From positions 1 to 21,321 of the forward strand of contig DAHXLI010000053.1 of NCBI GenBank assembly GCA_027366075.1: a stretch of DNA of 21,321 nucleotides, written 5' to 3'. Made by a program: the position numbers and the translations under genes. The stretch's first letter is position 1. Each line of letters starts with the position of its first letter. This document shows positions 16,142 to 21,321 of this stretch, one piece after another. Origin of the DNA: Candidatus Parvarchaeota archaeon (lineage in GTDB: Archaea; Nanobdellota; Nanobdellia; Parvarchaeales; Parvarchaeaceae). The notes below the pieces were generated by a model. The model saw only the letters and a program-made list of their open reading frames with translations. It was not told where the DNA came from and did not search any database.

Positions 16142-16435
16142 ATGAAATTACCAGCGCAGGTAAAAAGATACTGTCCGTATTGCAAGATCCATACATTGCA
16201 AAAGATTATTCAGGTAAAGGGCGGCCAGAGGGGTGTCTTAACAAAGGGCAGCCGTAGAAAACTGTTTAATATCGAGCATGGTTACGGCTCGACTCCATAC
16301 CCAATGTTTGAGCACGCGAAGCGTCTTGGCATAAAGCAATCCAAAAGATACGATTTAAGATATAAATGCACTAAATGCAATAAAATGACTACTCAATCTA
16401 GGGGCAATAAAGCCAAGAAACTTGAGATAAAATAA
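16142..16435 (+). CDS. rpl44e: Ribosomal protein eL42 (L44e)
   Basis: A 97-residue large-subunit ribosomal protein of the archaeal/eukaryotic L44e family, which binds near the tRNA E site. Two zinc-binding pairs are visible: Cys11/Cys14 (CPYC) and Cys76/Cys79 (CTKC), around the conserved basic segment KGGQRGVLTKGSRRK. Length is normal for the family. The eS27 gene starts two bases after its stop, the usual archaeal arrangement. The TATA spacing supports the first ATG. Confidence 0.97.
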   Translation: MKLPAQVKRYCPYCKIHTLQKIIQVKGGQRGVLTKGSRRKLFNIEHGYGSTPYPMFEHAKRLGIKQSKRYDLRYKCTKCNKMTTQSRGNKAKKLEIK

Positions 16436-16437
16436 AT

Positions 16438-16629
16438 ATGGATGAGATAATATTCAAACAGACCGAAAGCAACTTCATCAAAGTGAGGTGCCAGAAGTGC
16501 AAGAACGAGCAGGTAATATTCACCAAGCCAGCTTCTACTGTAAAATGCTTGGTCTGCGAGGAAGTCTTGGCAAAATCGACCGGTGGAAAAGCGGACATAG
16601 TCGCAGAAGTTATAGAGAATTATTCTTAA
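16438..16629 (+). CDS. rps27e: Ribosomal protein eS27
   Basis: A 63-residue small-subunit ribosomal protein with the family's C4 zinc finger (Cys18/Cys21 CQKC and Cys37/Cys40 CLVC) and the STGGKA motif after it. It follows eL42 by two bases and must be translated from the same message. In many archaea this pair is followed by the eIF2 alpha gene; here a T-rich stretch and a convergent unrelated gene follow instead, so the operon is shortened. Confidence 0.97.
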   Translation: MDEIIFKQTESNFIKVRCQKCKNEQVIFTKPASTVKCLVCEEVLAKSTGGKADIVAEVIENYS

Positions 16630-16689
16630 TTTTCTCTAAAAATTCTAGTAAGCGTTACGTCAAAGGCTACGTTGATATTATCTGTTAAT

Positions 16690-17124
16690 TTATAAAATTG
16701 CGGCCATCAGGACATCGTAGACCATATGTATTTTATCTGTTCTAACGTCATATAGCGCTAGGCCGGTGCGCTCTATCCTATGATGCTCTAGGTTCGGGTC
16801 TATTATAAATCCCTTAACGTGGCCTTCGTATTCGACTAAATGGTTACCCTTTGGATCAAAGACCGTATGTATAGACCAGGTGGATTTATCCTTCTGAACG
16901 AAAGATAAATTAGCATACCTGTCGCCAGTGTAATAGTACATGCCCGTCACATAACCGCAATCCAACTCAGAAGTCAAAAGGCGCAGCGTCTCCATGCGTA
17001 TCTCCCCCGGGCCTAAAATGGATTCCATCCTGCTTTCCCAAGTGGCTTTAAGTTCTTTTATTCTGTCAGTTTCTACGCCAAAGCGTTCCGCCAAATCGGA
17101 AAGCAACGAATTTTTTAATCGCAT
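16690..17124 (-). CDS. Hypothetical protein, 144 residues
   Basis: A soluble protein that I do not recognise. An N-terminal helical segment (about 1-55) contains LAERFGVETDRIKELK, followed by a beta-rich domain with Tyr-rich GYVTGMYYYTG and later strands (WSIHTVFDPKGNHLVEYEGHV), ending in a hydrophobic VYDVLMAAIL. No membrane segment or metal cluster is visible. It is divergent from the nitroreductase-family gene with about 70 bases between starts, so the two may share a control region; the short palindrome CCTTTAAAGG lies between them. Function unknown. Confidence 0.7.
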   Translation of the reverse strand: MRLKNSLLSDLAERFGVETDRIKELKATWESRMESILGPGEIRMETLRLLTSELDCGYVTGMYYYTGDRYANLSFVQKDKSTWSIHTVFDPKGNHLVEYEGHVKGFIIDPNLEHHRIERTGLALYDVRTDKIHMVYDVLMAAIL

Positions 17125-17164
17125 TCTATATTTAGAATGACAAGAATATCAAAACCTTTAAAGG

Positions 17165-17172
17165 TATAAATT
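17165..17172 (+). promoter_or_regulatory. TATA box for the nitroreductase-sec61 beta pair
   Basis: TATAAATT is centred about 25.5 bases before the ATG at 17194. This selects that ATG over the in-frame TTG at 17179, which is too close to the box. Confidence 0.65.
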
Positions 17173-17193
17173 ACAGCTTTGACAAGAGTATTT

Positions 17194-17733
17194 ATGGACG
17201 TATATGAGGCGATGAAAAGCAGGAAAACTACCTTCTCATTCTCTGACAAGCCTTTGAAAGAAGAAACTATAATAAAATTATTGGACGCAGCTAGACTTGC
17301 GCCGGGAGCGGGTGCAGTACATGAAGTTGAATTCATAGTTGTGACTGAGCAGCAGAAGAAAGACGAACTTAGCCGGATATGCATAACCCCGAGAATAAAC
17401 AGCGCACCGTTTATCATCGTAGTACTGTGCGACCCAAGAAAACTAAGAAATGCTTTCGCTGAAGAAGGGGACGTATTTTGCATAGAGAACGCTTCATTGG
17501 CTATAGAGAACATAATTTTGTACGCCACCGAACTTGAGATAGGCAACGCTTGGATCGCGACTATACAGCAGAAAGAAGTCAAAAGGCTCCTCCAGATACC
17601 AGAAGATTATATAGTAAGAGGGATAATACCGTTGGGTTATCCTGCTAAAGATGGGACCGTAACTTCGCCGAATATTCTGCCAAGGTTGCAGGAAATAACA
17701 CATGTAGAAAGCTTTAATAACAAAGCGATCTAA
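17194..17733 (+). CDS. Nitroreductase-family FMN-dependent oxidoreductase
   Basis: From the TATA-supported ATG the product has 179 residues. The N-terminus MDVYEAMKSRKTTFSF matches the family's RRSxRxF flavin-binding signature, but Phe14 occupies the position of the usual Arg/Lys that contacts FMN. The APGAGAVHEVEFIVV stretch corresponds to the APSAGNxQPWxF motif with several changes, and IPLGYP near the C-terminus matches the family's ALGYP. These enzymes use FMN and NAD(P)H to reduce nitro compounds, quinones or flavin-like substrates; the substrate here is unknown. Altered flavin contacts suggest a divergent subfamily. The sec61 beta gene follows 17 bases after the stop and is probably co-transcribed. 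Confidence 0.88.
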   Translation: MDVYEAMKSRKTTFSFSDKPLKEETIIKLLDAARLAPGAGAVHEVEFIVVTEQQKKDELSRICITPRINSAPFIIVVLCDPRKLRNAFAEEGDVFCIENASLAIENIILYATELEIGNAWIATIQQKEVKRLLQIPEDYIVRGIIPLGYPAKDGTVTSPNILPRLQEITHVESFNNKAI

Positions 17734-17750
17734 ATAATAAAATAAAGATT

Positions 17751-17915
17751 ATGCTAAACAAAAAAGGTCAGGCAAGGATGCCCTCGTCTTTCGGCGGGCT
17801 TGTACAGTATTATTCAGAATACAAAAGCAAGATATCCATACGGCCGGAAATAGTAATAGTCTTTGGGCTCGTTCTGGTAGCTACTGTAGTCACTTTAGAA
17901 GCCATTTTTGGATAA
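17751..17915 (+). CDS. Sec61 beta (SecG-equivalent) subunit of the Sec translocon
   Basis: A 54-residue frame, short enough to be missed by automatic calling. It starts MLNKKGQARMPSSFGGLVQYY and has one predicted membrane helix at about 34-52 (IVIVFGLVLVATVVTLEAIF). The layout (basic cytoplasmic N-terminus, small-residue plus GGLxxYY motif, Ile-Arg-Pro just before a C-terminal tail anchor) is that of archaeal Sec61 beta, which joins SecY and SecE in the protein-conducting channel. It lies 17 bases after the nitroreductase-family gene, without an obvious promoter of its own at the usual distance. Confidence 0.85.
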   Translation: MLNKKGQARMPSSFGGLVQYYSEYKSKISIRPEIVIVFGLVLVATVVTLEAIFG

Positions 17916-17920
17916 AAAAA

Positions 17921-17966
17921 TAAAAGATGGCTTCTGTGTCCGAGTACTCACAAAAACCATCTTTTA
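17921..17966. terminator. Ten-base inverted repeat between convergent genes
   Basis: TAAAAGATGG at 17921-17930 is the exact reverse complement of CCATCTTTTA at 17957-17966, with a 26-base loop. It starts five bases after the sec61 beta stop and has T/A runs on both sides. It could act as a terminator or 3'-end stabiliser for either strand. Confidence 0.45.
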
Positions 17967-18004
17967 ATAATCATTAAATCGGACTTTAGGTATTAAAAAC
18001 ATCC

Positions 18005-18024
18005 TTGGAAACCATTGGAAACCA
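18005..18024. repeat. Tandem 10-bp repeat
   Basis: TTGGAAACCA occurs twice back to back, and each copy contains the near-palindrome TGGAAACCA. It lies just past the 3' end of the hjc-like gene. No function is evident. Confidence 0.6.
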
Positions 18025-18035
18025 TCCTACGCCTA

Positions 18036-18374
18036 TTATTTGCCGGGTGATGCATAGGTTAGAAAAGTTTGCAGGTCCTCTCCGTCCATCTTTGAGACCA
18101 TCTTCTGCGGCGGCATGACTCGCATCACGCTTCTGCCGAAGTCCACTACCAGCATAAACGGAAATCCCTCATAACTTTTTTCCTGGTAGCCATAATAATA
18201 AAACTTTTCTTTGCTGGTAGATTTTATCTGGAAAAAAATGCAGCTTCCGCCCTTGAATGCTATAAGATCGTATTCTCCAAGGCTGCCGCCCGACCTGACT
18301 ACTTTCCACCCACGTTCTATGAGAAGAAGTTTCACCTTTCTTTCTACCCTATAGCCCTTTATCTTGTTTGACAT
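18036..18374 (-). CDS. hjc: Archaeal Hjc-type Holliday junction resolvase
   Basis: A 112-residue nuclease of the restriction-endonuclease-like fold. The motif KGYRVERKVKLLLIERGW contains Glu11; GEYDLIAF supplies Asp36; IFFQIKST supplies Gln49 and Lys51, the E/QxK of the catalytic core. The SGGSLGEYD loop before the catalytic Asp also fits Hjc. In characterised Hjc proteins a Glu usually occupies the Gln49 position, though Gln occurs in related nucleases. The role is cleavage of four-way junctions during recombination and fork repair. Its ATG comes one base after the stop of the upstream winged-helix membrane protein gene, so both share a message. Confidence 0.88.
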   Translation of the reverse strand: MSNKIKGYRVERKVKLLLIERGWKVVRSGGSLGEYDLIAFKGGSCIFFQIKSTSKEKFYYYGYQEKSYEGFPFMLVVDFGRSVMRVMPPQKMVSKMDGEDLQTFLTYASPGK

Positions 18375-18375
18375 G

Positions 18376-19365
18376 CTAGGTCCTTTTTATTTTGTTTATC
18401 TTGCCAAGAGACTGTATTTTTATCAGCTTGAATCTTGAAAGCTTGGAGAGCATCTTGCTCATTTTAGACTTGGAAAATCCGCTGGCTAAGATAAGTTCTT
18501 TTTGGGTGATGTATCTGCCGCGTTTTATCAGCTTAAGCGCTTTTTCTTCGTCTTCGCTTAATAGTTTCCTGAACGGGTTTAGTCTTTTTTTAGGCGGCGA
18601 CGGCGCAGCGGCACGGCGTTTGGACCTCATCAATATTATCAAAGAGATAATTATGCCGGCCACAATCGCGCCTGCGATTATATAAGATGTAGTCGGCTGT
18701 GGCGCTTGGTTAGGTAAACTGTCCGAATATGAAACGGTGAAAGGCAATATCGCTCCGGCCGTATACTGAAAAAGTGACCAGATCACTTCTATATTCTGGC
18801 CATTTGATGAAAAACTAGCGGTTGGAGGATTATAGTATGGTGCGGACGATAAAAAAGCGCCCTGCGGCAACACGGTTACTATTCTGAGCAGAGTCGGGCT
18901 GAACGGTATGAATATAAAAGTGGAATTGAATTGCGCGCCGCTGGTATAAGTCGTACTAAATGAATAGGACAAAATAAAGACGTCGGTGCTTTTTACGTTT
19001 GAAATCTCAAGTACGGTGCAGGTCTGAGAAAGGTTTATTACAAAGCTGTTACATCGCACAGAAGGTATCTCGCTAAACGGGTATGGCTGACCAGTCAAAA
19101 ATAGCTTTATCCCGGTGGCGTAACTTGGCAAAGTTATATTTACTCCCCCAGTCCCGTTGTAAATGAACGTATATTCCACGCTAGAAGTCGCAGAAGCCCC
19201 GGATTGCTGCGTTATTGTATTTGTTATGTTTATATAAGCTGCGTCGGCACCGCTTACTCCCCCGGGCAAGTTTGCGCCGAACGGATTTTGCGTGATCCCG
19301 TGGCTCAAACTTAACAACAGAAAAAACGAAGCTACGACAAAGGGAAGAATCGCCCAACTTTTCAT
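18376..19365 (-). CDS. Single-pass membrane protein with extracellular beta domain and cytoplasmic winged helix
   Basis: A 329-residue protein. Residues 1-23 are a signal peptide; about 40-215 form an extracytoplasmic beta-rich domain with several N-x-S/T sites. One membrane helix lies at 228-246, followed by a basic linker (RSKRRAAAPSPPKKR). A C-terminal winged-helix domain covers about 270-326 (LSEDEEKALKLI, ITQKELILASGFSKSKMSKML, LSRFKLIKI), like the MarR-like domains at the C-termini of other archaeal membrane proteins. This suggests a one-component regulator that senses outside and binds DNA inside, or one released by proteolysis; its target is unknown. It is co-transcribed with hjc. A TATA box at 19387-19394 gives leaderless spacing. 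Confidence 0.85.
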   Translation of the reverse strand: MKSWAILPFVVASFFLLLSLSHGITQNPFGANLPGGVSGADAAYINITNTITQQSGASATSSVEYTFIYNGTGGVNITLPSYATGIKLFLTGQPYPFSEIPSVRCNSFVINLSQTCTVLEISNVKSTDVFILSYSFSTTYTSGAQFNSTFIFIPFSPTLLRIVTVLPQGAFLSSAPYYNPPTASFSSNGQNIEVIWSLFQYTAGAILPFTVSYSDSLPNQAPQPTTSYIIAGAIVAGIIISLIILMRSKRRAAAPSPPKKRLNPFRKLLSEDEEKALKLIKRGRYITQKELILASGFSKSKMSKMLSKLSRFKLIKIQSLGKINKIKRT

Positions 19366-19386
19366 AGGTTATTATATAAAACATTG

Positions 19387-19394
19387 GTATAAAT
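19387..19394 (-). promoter_or_regulatory. TATA box for the winged-helix membrane protein and hjc
   Basis: Reads ATTTATAC on the minus strand, centred about 25.5 bases before the start at 19365. A second AT-rich stretch at 19371-19380 is too near the start to be the TATA box. Confidence 0.6.
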
Positions 19395-19528
19395 GTGTTT
19401 TTAGAGGTATTTTTCAGTCGCATTTTGAAATATGCTCTAAGTATCGAGATTTTCCTGGCTTGCCGAAGACATGATCAACCAAACTTAACGTTGAGTCACT
19501 AGCCATAGCAAGCTAAGATTATAAAAGA

Positions 19529-19536
19529 TTTAAATA
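19529..19536 (+). promoter_or_regulatory. TATA box for the eL43-rpoP-pcc1-pfdB operon
   Basis: TTTAAATA is centred about 28.5 bases before the ATG at 19561, giving a leader of only a few bases. Confidence 0.65.
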
Positions 19537-19560
19537 CGAGTAAAAATAAAAAGAAGAGAT

Positions 19561-19758
19561 ATGAGAACGCCCAGGTATGGAGTTGGGGTAAGAAAACGGC
19601 TGGACGAAGTATACAAGCAAAGAAGTCAAAAATATAAGTGTCCAAGATGCAAGAAACTTACAATGAAAAGACTGTACAGTGGCGTTTGGAAATGTAAAAA
19701 ATGTGGCCTAGAAGTAGCTGATAATGCATACTCTATGTCGATAAAAACGATAAAGTAG
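19561..19758 (+). CDS. rpl37ae: Ribosomal protein eL43 (L37Ae)
   Basis: A 65-residue large-subunit protein with a C4 zinc finger: Cys27/Cys30 (CPRC) and Cys45/Cys48 (CKKC). The PRYGVGVRKRLDEV start and SGVWKCKKC segment are typical of the family. It is somewhat short because the usual N-terminal extension is reduced. It heads a four-gene operon; the RNA polymerase subunit gene begins directly after its stop. Confidence 0.96.
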   Translation: MRTPRYGVGVRKRLDEVYKQRSQKYKCPRCKKLTMKRLYSGVWKCKKCGLEVADNAYSMSIKTIK

Positions 19759-19905
19759 ATGGTTATGACAAAATACAAATGTTTTTCGTGCGGGGCTTCG
19801 GTGGATTCCAGCGAATTAAGGGAGTTGATAAGGTGCCCTTATTGTGGTGGCCGCGTCTTGATAAAGAAACGCCCAGAAGGCGGGCATCATGTCAAAGCAA
19901 GATGA
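19759..19905 (+). CDS. rpoP: DNA-directed RNA polymerase subunit P (Rpo12)
   Basis: A 48-residue subunit missed by length-based calling. It reads MVMTKYKCFSCG, with Cys8 and Cys11, then RCPYCGGRV with Cys26 and Cys29, and ends KKRPEGGHHVKAR, matching the Rpb12/RpoP zinc-ribbon family whose conserved tail is K-x-R-P...V-x-A-R. It helps hold together the polymerase assembly platform. It starts immediately after the eL43 stop, with no spacer; an ATG two codons later is an alternative start. It overlaps pcc1 by 17 bases. Confidence 0.95.
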   Translation: MVMTKYKCFSCGASVDSSELRELIRCPYCGGRVLIKKRPEGGHHVKAR

Positions 19906-20140
19906 AGAATATGGTATCCAGTTAACGCTGGAGGTAAAACCAAGTTCTGGTTCTTTGAGAAGCTTCGAAAAAGCCCTGACTGACAATCTACGTTCTAGCG
20001 AACGGGTCACGGTAGATACAAAAAGCGTGGACGGAAATTTATATATATCGATAAAAGCTAAAGATACTAACATATTGCGTTCTGTTGTAAACAACTATCT
20101 GAACGCGATAAAGATGTTAGAAGAGACGGATAAATTATGA
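19889..20140 (+). CDS. KEOPS complex subunit Pcc1
   Basis: An 83-residue dimeric subunit of KEOPS, which makes the t6A modification at position 37 of ANN-decoding tRNAs together with Kae1, Bud32 and Cgi121. The C-terminal pattern LYISIKAKDTNILRSVVNNYL, with strand, A-x-D and LRxxxNxYL helix, is the family signature. The start overlaps rpoP and the end overlaps pfdB by four bases (ATGA), so translation is coupled. No other KEOPS genes are present in the window. Confidence 0.88.
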   Translation: MSKQDEEYGIQLTLEVKPSSGSLRSFEKALTDNLRSSERVTVDTKSVDGNLYISIKAKDTNILRSVVNNYLNAIKMLEETDKL

Positions 20141-20442
20141 ATGAAGAAGATTACGAAACTTTAAGGCAGCAACTGCAAGCCGAGATGACCCAGAAGCAGA
20201 CTCTGCAGCTCCAATACAACGAGCTTAAAAGGACGCTCGAGGACGTGGAAAAATCTGGCGAGGATGAGAAGCTTTTCGAGATGGTCGGCAGTATACTCAT
20301 AAGCAAAAACAAGAAAGAGATTTCTTCTAACTTCAAGGAAAAGATGGAGATACTTGAATTCCGGCTTAAAACGGTATCAAAATCCGTCGATGAAACGACG
20401 AAGAAACTTCAGGAAGTCCAAAAGAGCTTAGAGAAAAAATAA
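20137..20442 (+). CDS. pfdB: Prefoldin beta subunit
   Basis: A 101-residue chaperone subunit with two long coiled-coil helices (about 2-40 and 63-100) separated by a beta hairpin region (LFEMVGSILISKNKKEISSNF), the classic beta-prefoldin plan. It forms a hexamer with alpha subunits and delivers unfolded proteins to the thermosome. It is slightly shorter than the usual length of about 115-120 residues. It is the last gene of the eL43-rpoP-pcc1 operon, an arrangement known in many archaea. A hairpin follows directly. Confidence 0.93.
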   Translation: MNEEDYETLRQQLQAEMTQKQTLQLQYNELKRTLEDVEKSGEDEKLFEMVGSILISKNKKEISSNFKEKMEILEFRLKTVSKSVDETTKKLQEVQKSLEKK

Positions 20443-20447
20443 TTCGG

Positions 20448-20478
20448 CCGTGATTGATAAAACGATCGATTATCACGG
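20448..20478. terminator. Hairpin between convergent pfdB and surface protein genes
   Basis: CCGTGAT at 20448-20454 pairs with ATCACGG at 20472-20478 around a 17-base AT-rich loop. It overlaps the last codons of the minus-strand surface gene. Placed between convergent stops, it may end transcription from both sides. Confidence 0.45.
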
Positions 20479-21321
20479 CGACATCCAATTAACGTTTGCG
20501 GCTGCGCCGTTGTTATTATTCCCGCTGTAATCGTTTGCGTTCCCGTCTAATGGATACCAATTTGTCAGACCAGCATTTGTTATAGGCCCCCCACCAAAAC
20601 CTTCCGAGTAAAGTCCATTTATTTGAGTGCTCGTGAGCGTTTTATTGTATATCTGCATGTCTGCTAGTTTCCCAGTAAAATACCCCGAAATGGAGGGATA
20701 TGGATTTGCACATGTAGTCTCGTAATCAAAGGCTCCTGAAGACGAATAAACTACCGTTTTTGTCCCGATTTGAGCGCCATTTACATAAAAATTTTCGGTG
20801 TTAGTACTACCCGTATAAGAAAGAGCGATTTGATACCAAGTACTGGGGGCAAGTTTGTCGGATATGTAAGATCCGGGAAATGAACCATTGTAAACTTCCC
20901 CTTCGGCCCATAGACTTGAATTTACGCCTAAAAACTGAATGTTCCAGGAACCGCCGCAATAACCATTGCCTGAATTTGGTGGCGTGGCAGTTATCCCTAA
21001 AGTCTCACCTCCTCCAGATAAAGCATAGACCCATTCAGAAAGGGTAAAATTAGCCTTGTCATTGCCAAACCAGCTGCCTATCGGCGAAGAAAAAACCGTG
21101 CTCGCCCCATTAAAACTTGCTGATGAACCTTGAGAAATCGTATTACTGGAAACGGTTCCTGTAGAAAAATACGGCCCTGGAAATGTCTGGCCCGGTTCGG
21201 TGTACGTCACAGTCACAGAATTAGAATACTTTGTGCCCGCAACATCAGCGCATGCGCCGGGTATTACGAAGTTGACTGTGCTACCTGCTGCGATATTTGT
21301 AGAAAAATTAGCCGAAACGGG
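20473..21321 (-). CDS. LamG-domain surface protein (partial, 5' end outside window)
   Basis: 282 codons are open to the window edge, so the start is not seen; a GTG at 21216 is internal. Visible residues 1-45 look like the Ig-like segment that follows the signal peptide in the 960-residue paralogue. A LamG-like jellyroll follows at about 67-245 (SASFNGAS, LSEWVYA, GGSWNIQF, STWYQIALSY, NFYVNG, GKLADMQIYNKTLT, GLYSEG). The protein ends with GLTNWYPLDGNANDYSGNN and about a dozen further residues. That last motif is normally the first element of a LamG domain; here it lies at the C-terminus, as in the inserted LamG of the paralogue. It is probably another pilin-like surface protein, but its signal peptide is not visible. 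Confidence 0.85.
   Translation of the reverse strand, partial: PVSANFSTNIAAGSTVNFVIPGACADVAGTKYSNSVTVTYTEPGQTFPGPYFSTGTVSSNTISQGSSASFNGASTVFSSPIGSWFGNDKANFTLSEWVYALSGGGETLGITATPPNSGNGYCGGSWNIQFLGVNSSLWAEGEVYNGSFPGSYISDKLAPSTWYQIALSYTGSTNTENFYVNGAQIGTKTVVYSSSGAFDYETTCANPYPSISGYFTGKLADMQIYNKTLTSTQINGLYSEGFGGGPITNAGLTNWYPLDGNANDYSGNNNNGAAANVNWMSP

Noticed and set aside
17179..17193. TTG start for the nitroreductase-family protein
   Set aside because: The TTG lies only about 10 bases from the TATA box centre, while the ATG at 17194 has the normal spacing and gives a family-like N-terminus.
19457..19514. Structured RNA gene in the gap before the eL43 operon
   Set aside because: GCTTGC and GCAAGC can pair across about 45 bases, but the stem is only six pairs and no tRNA or known RNA pattern fits.
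20473..21216. A complete 247-residue LamG protein starting at GTG 21216
   Set aside because: The frame stays open for 35 more codons to the window edge and those codons encode a plausible Ig-like segment, so the gene is partial.

Overview
The window looks like chromosomal DNA of a small-genome archaeon, most likely a DPANN lineage of the Micrarchaeota/ARMAN type. That placement is an inference. The support is archaeal or eukaryotic-type housekeeping genes (ribosomal proteins eL42, eS27 and eL43, RNA polymerase subunit P, KEOPS Pcc1, prefoldin beta, Sec61 beta, an Hjc-type Holliday junction resolvase, a CPSF-like metallo-beta-lactamase nuclease). In addition, TATA-like boxes sit about 25-29 bases before many start codons, the spacing expected for leaderless archaeal transcripts. 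A signal-peptide-bearing sedolisin (an acid-active protease family) suggests, without proving, an acidic habitat.

Layout. Bases 1-354 (minus) are the 5' part of a pilin-like surface protein gene. Bases 438-3683 hold a minus-strand unknown gene with a possible acetyltransferase-like half, then a plus-strand group of two small unknown genes and the CPSF2-like nuclease. Bases 3684-3985 are non-coding. Bases 3986-8326 (minus) carry a 161-residue unknown protein, a 960-residue pilin-like surface protein with nested DUF2341 and LamG modules, and a 221-residue unknown protein. Bases 8411-12750 (minus) encode a type IV pilus/archaellum-like secretion ATPase and its duplicated TadC/ArlJ-like membrane platform, overlapping by 22 bases. 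Bases 12841-13560 (plus) hold a decayed TnpB 3' end and two 51-bp copies of an IS200/IS605-like right end that bracket a small two-helix membrane protein gene. Bases 13574-16018 (minus) encode the sedolisin. Bases 16142-16629 (plus) are the eL42-eS27 pair. Bases 16690-19365 hold an unknown gene, a nitroreductase-family gene followed by an easily missed sec61 beta gene, an hjc-like gene and a membrane-anchored winged-helix protein. Bases 19561-20442 (plus) are a compact eL43-rpoP-pcc1-pfdB operon. Bases 20473-21321 (minus) are the 3' part of another LamG surface protein.

How it fits together. The ATPase and platform could assemble or secrete the surface proteins that begin with a class III (type IV pilin-like) signal peptide. 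The two surface-protein 5' ends visible here share nearly the same promoter, CA-rich leader and signal peptide but diverge after it, as expected of an expanding surface-protein family. The sedolisin and the membrane winged-helix protein add to the envelope content of the window. The remaining genes are translation, transcription, tRNA-modification and protein-export housekeeping. No rRNA, tRNA or CRISPR array was seen.
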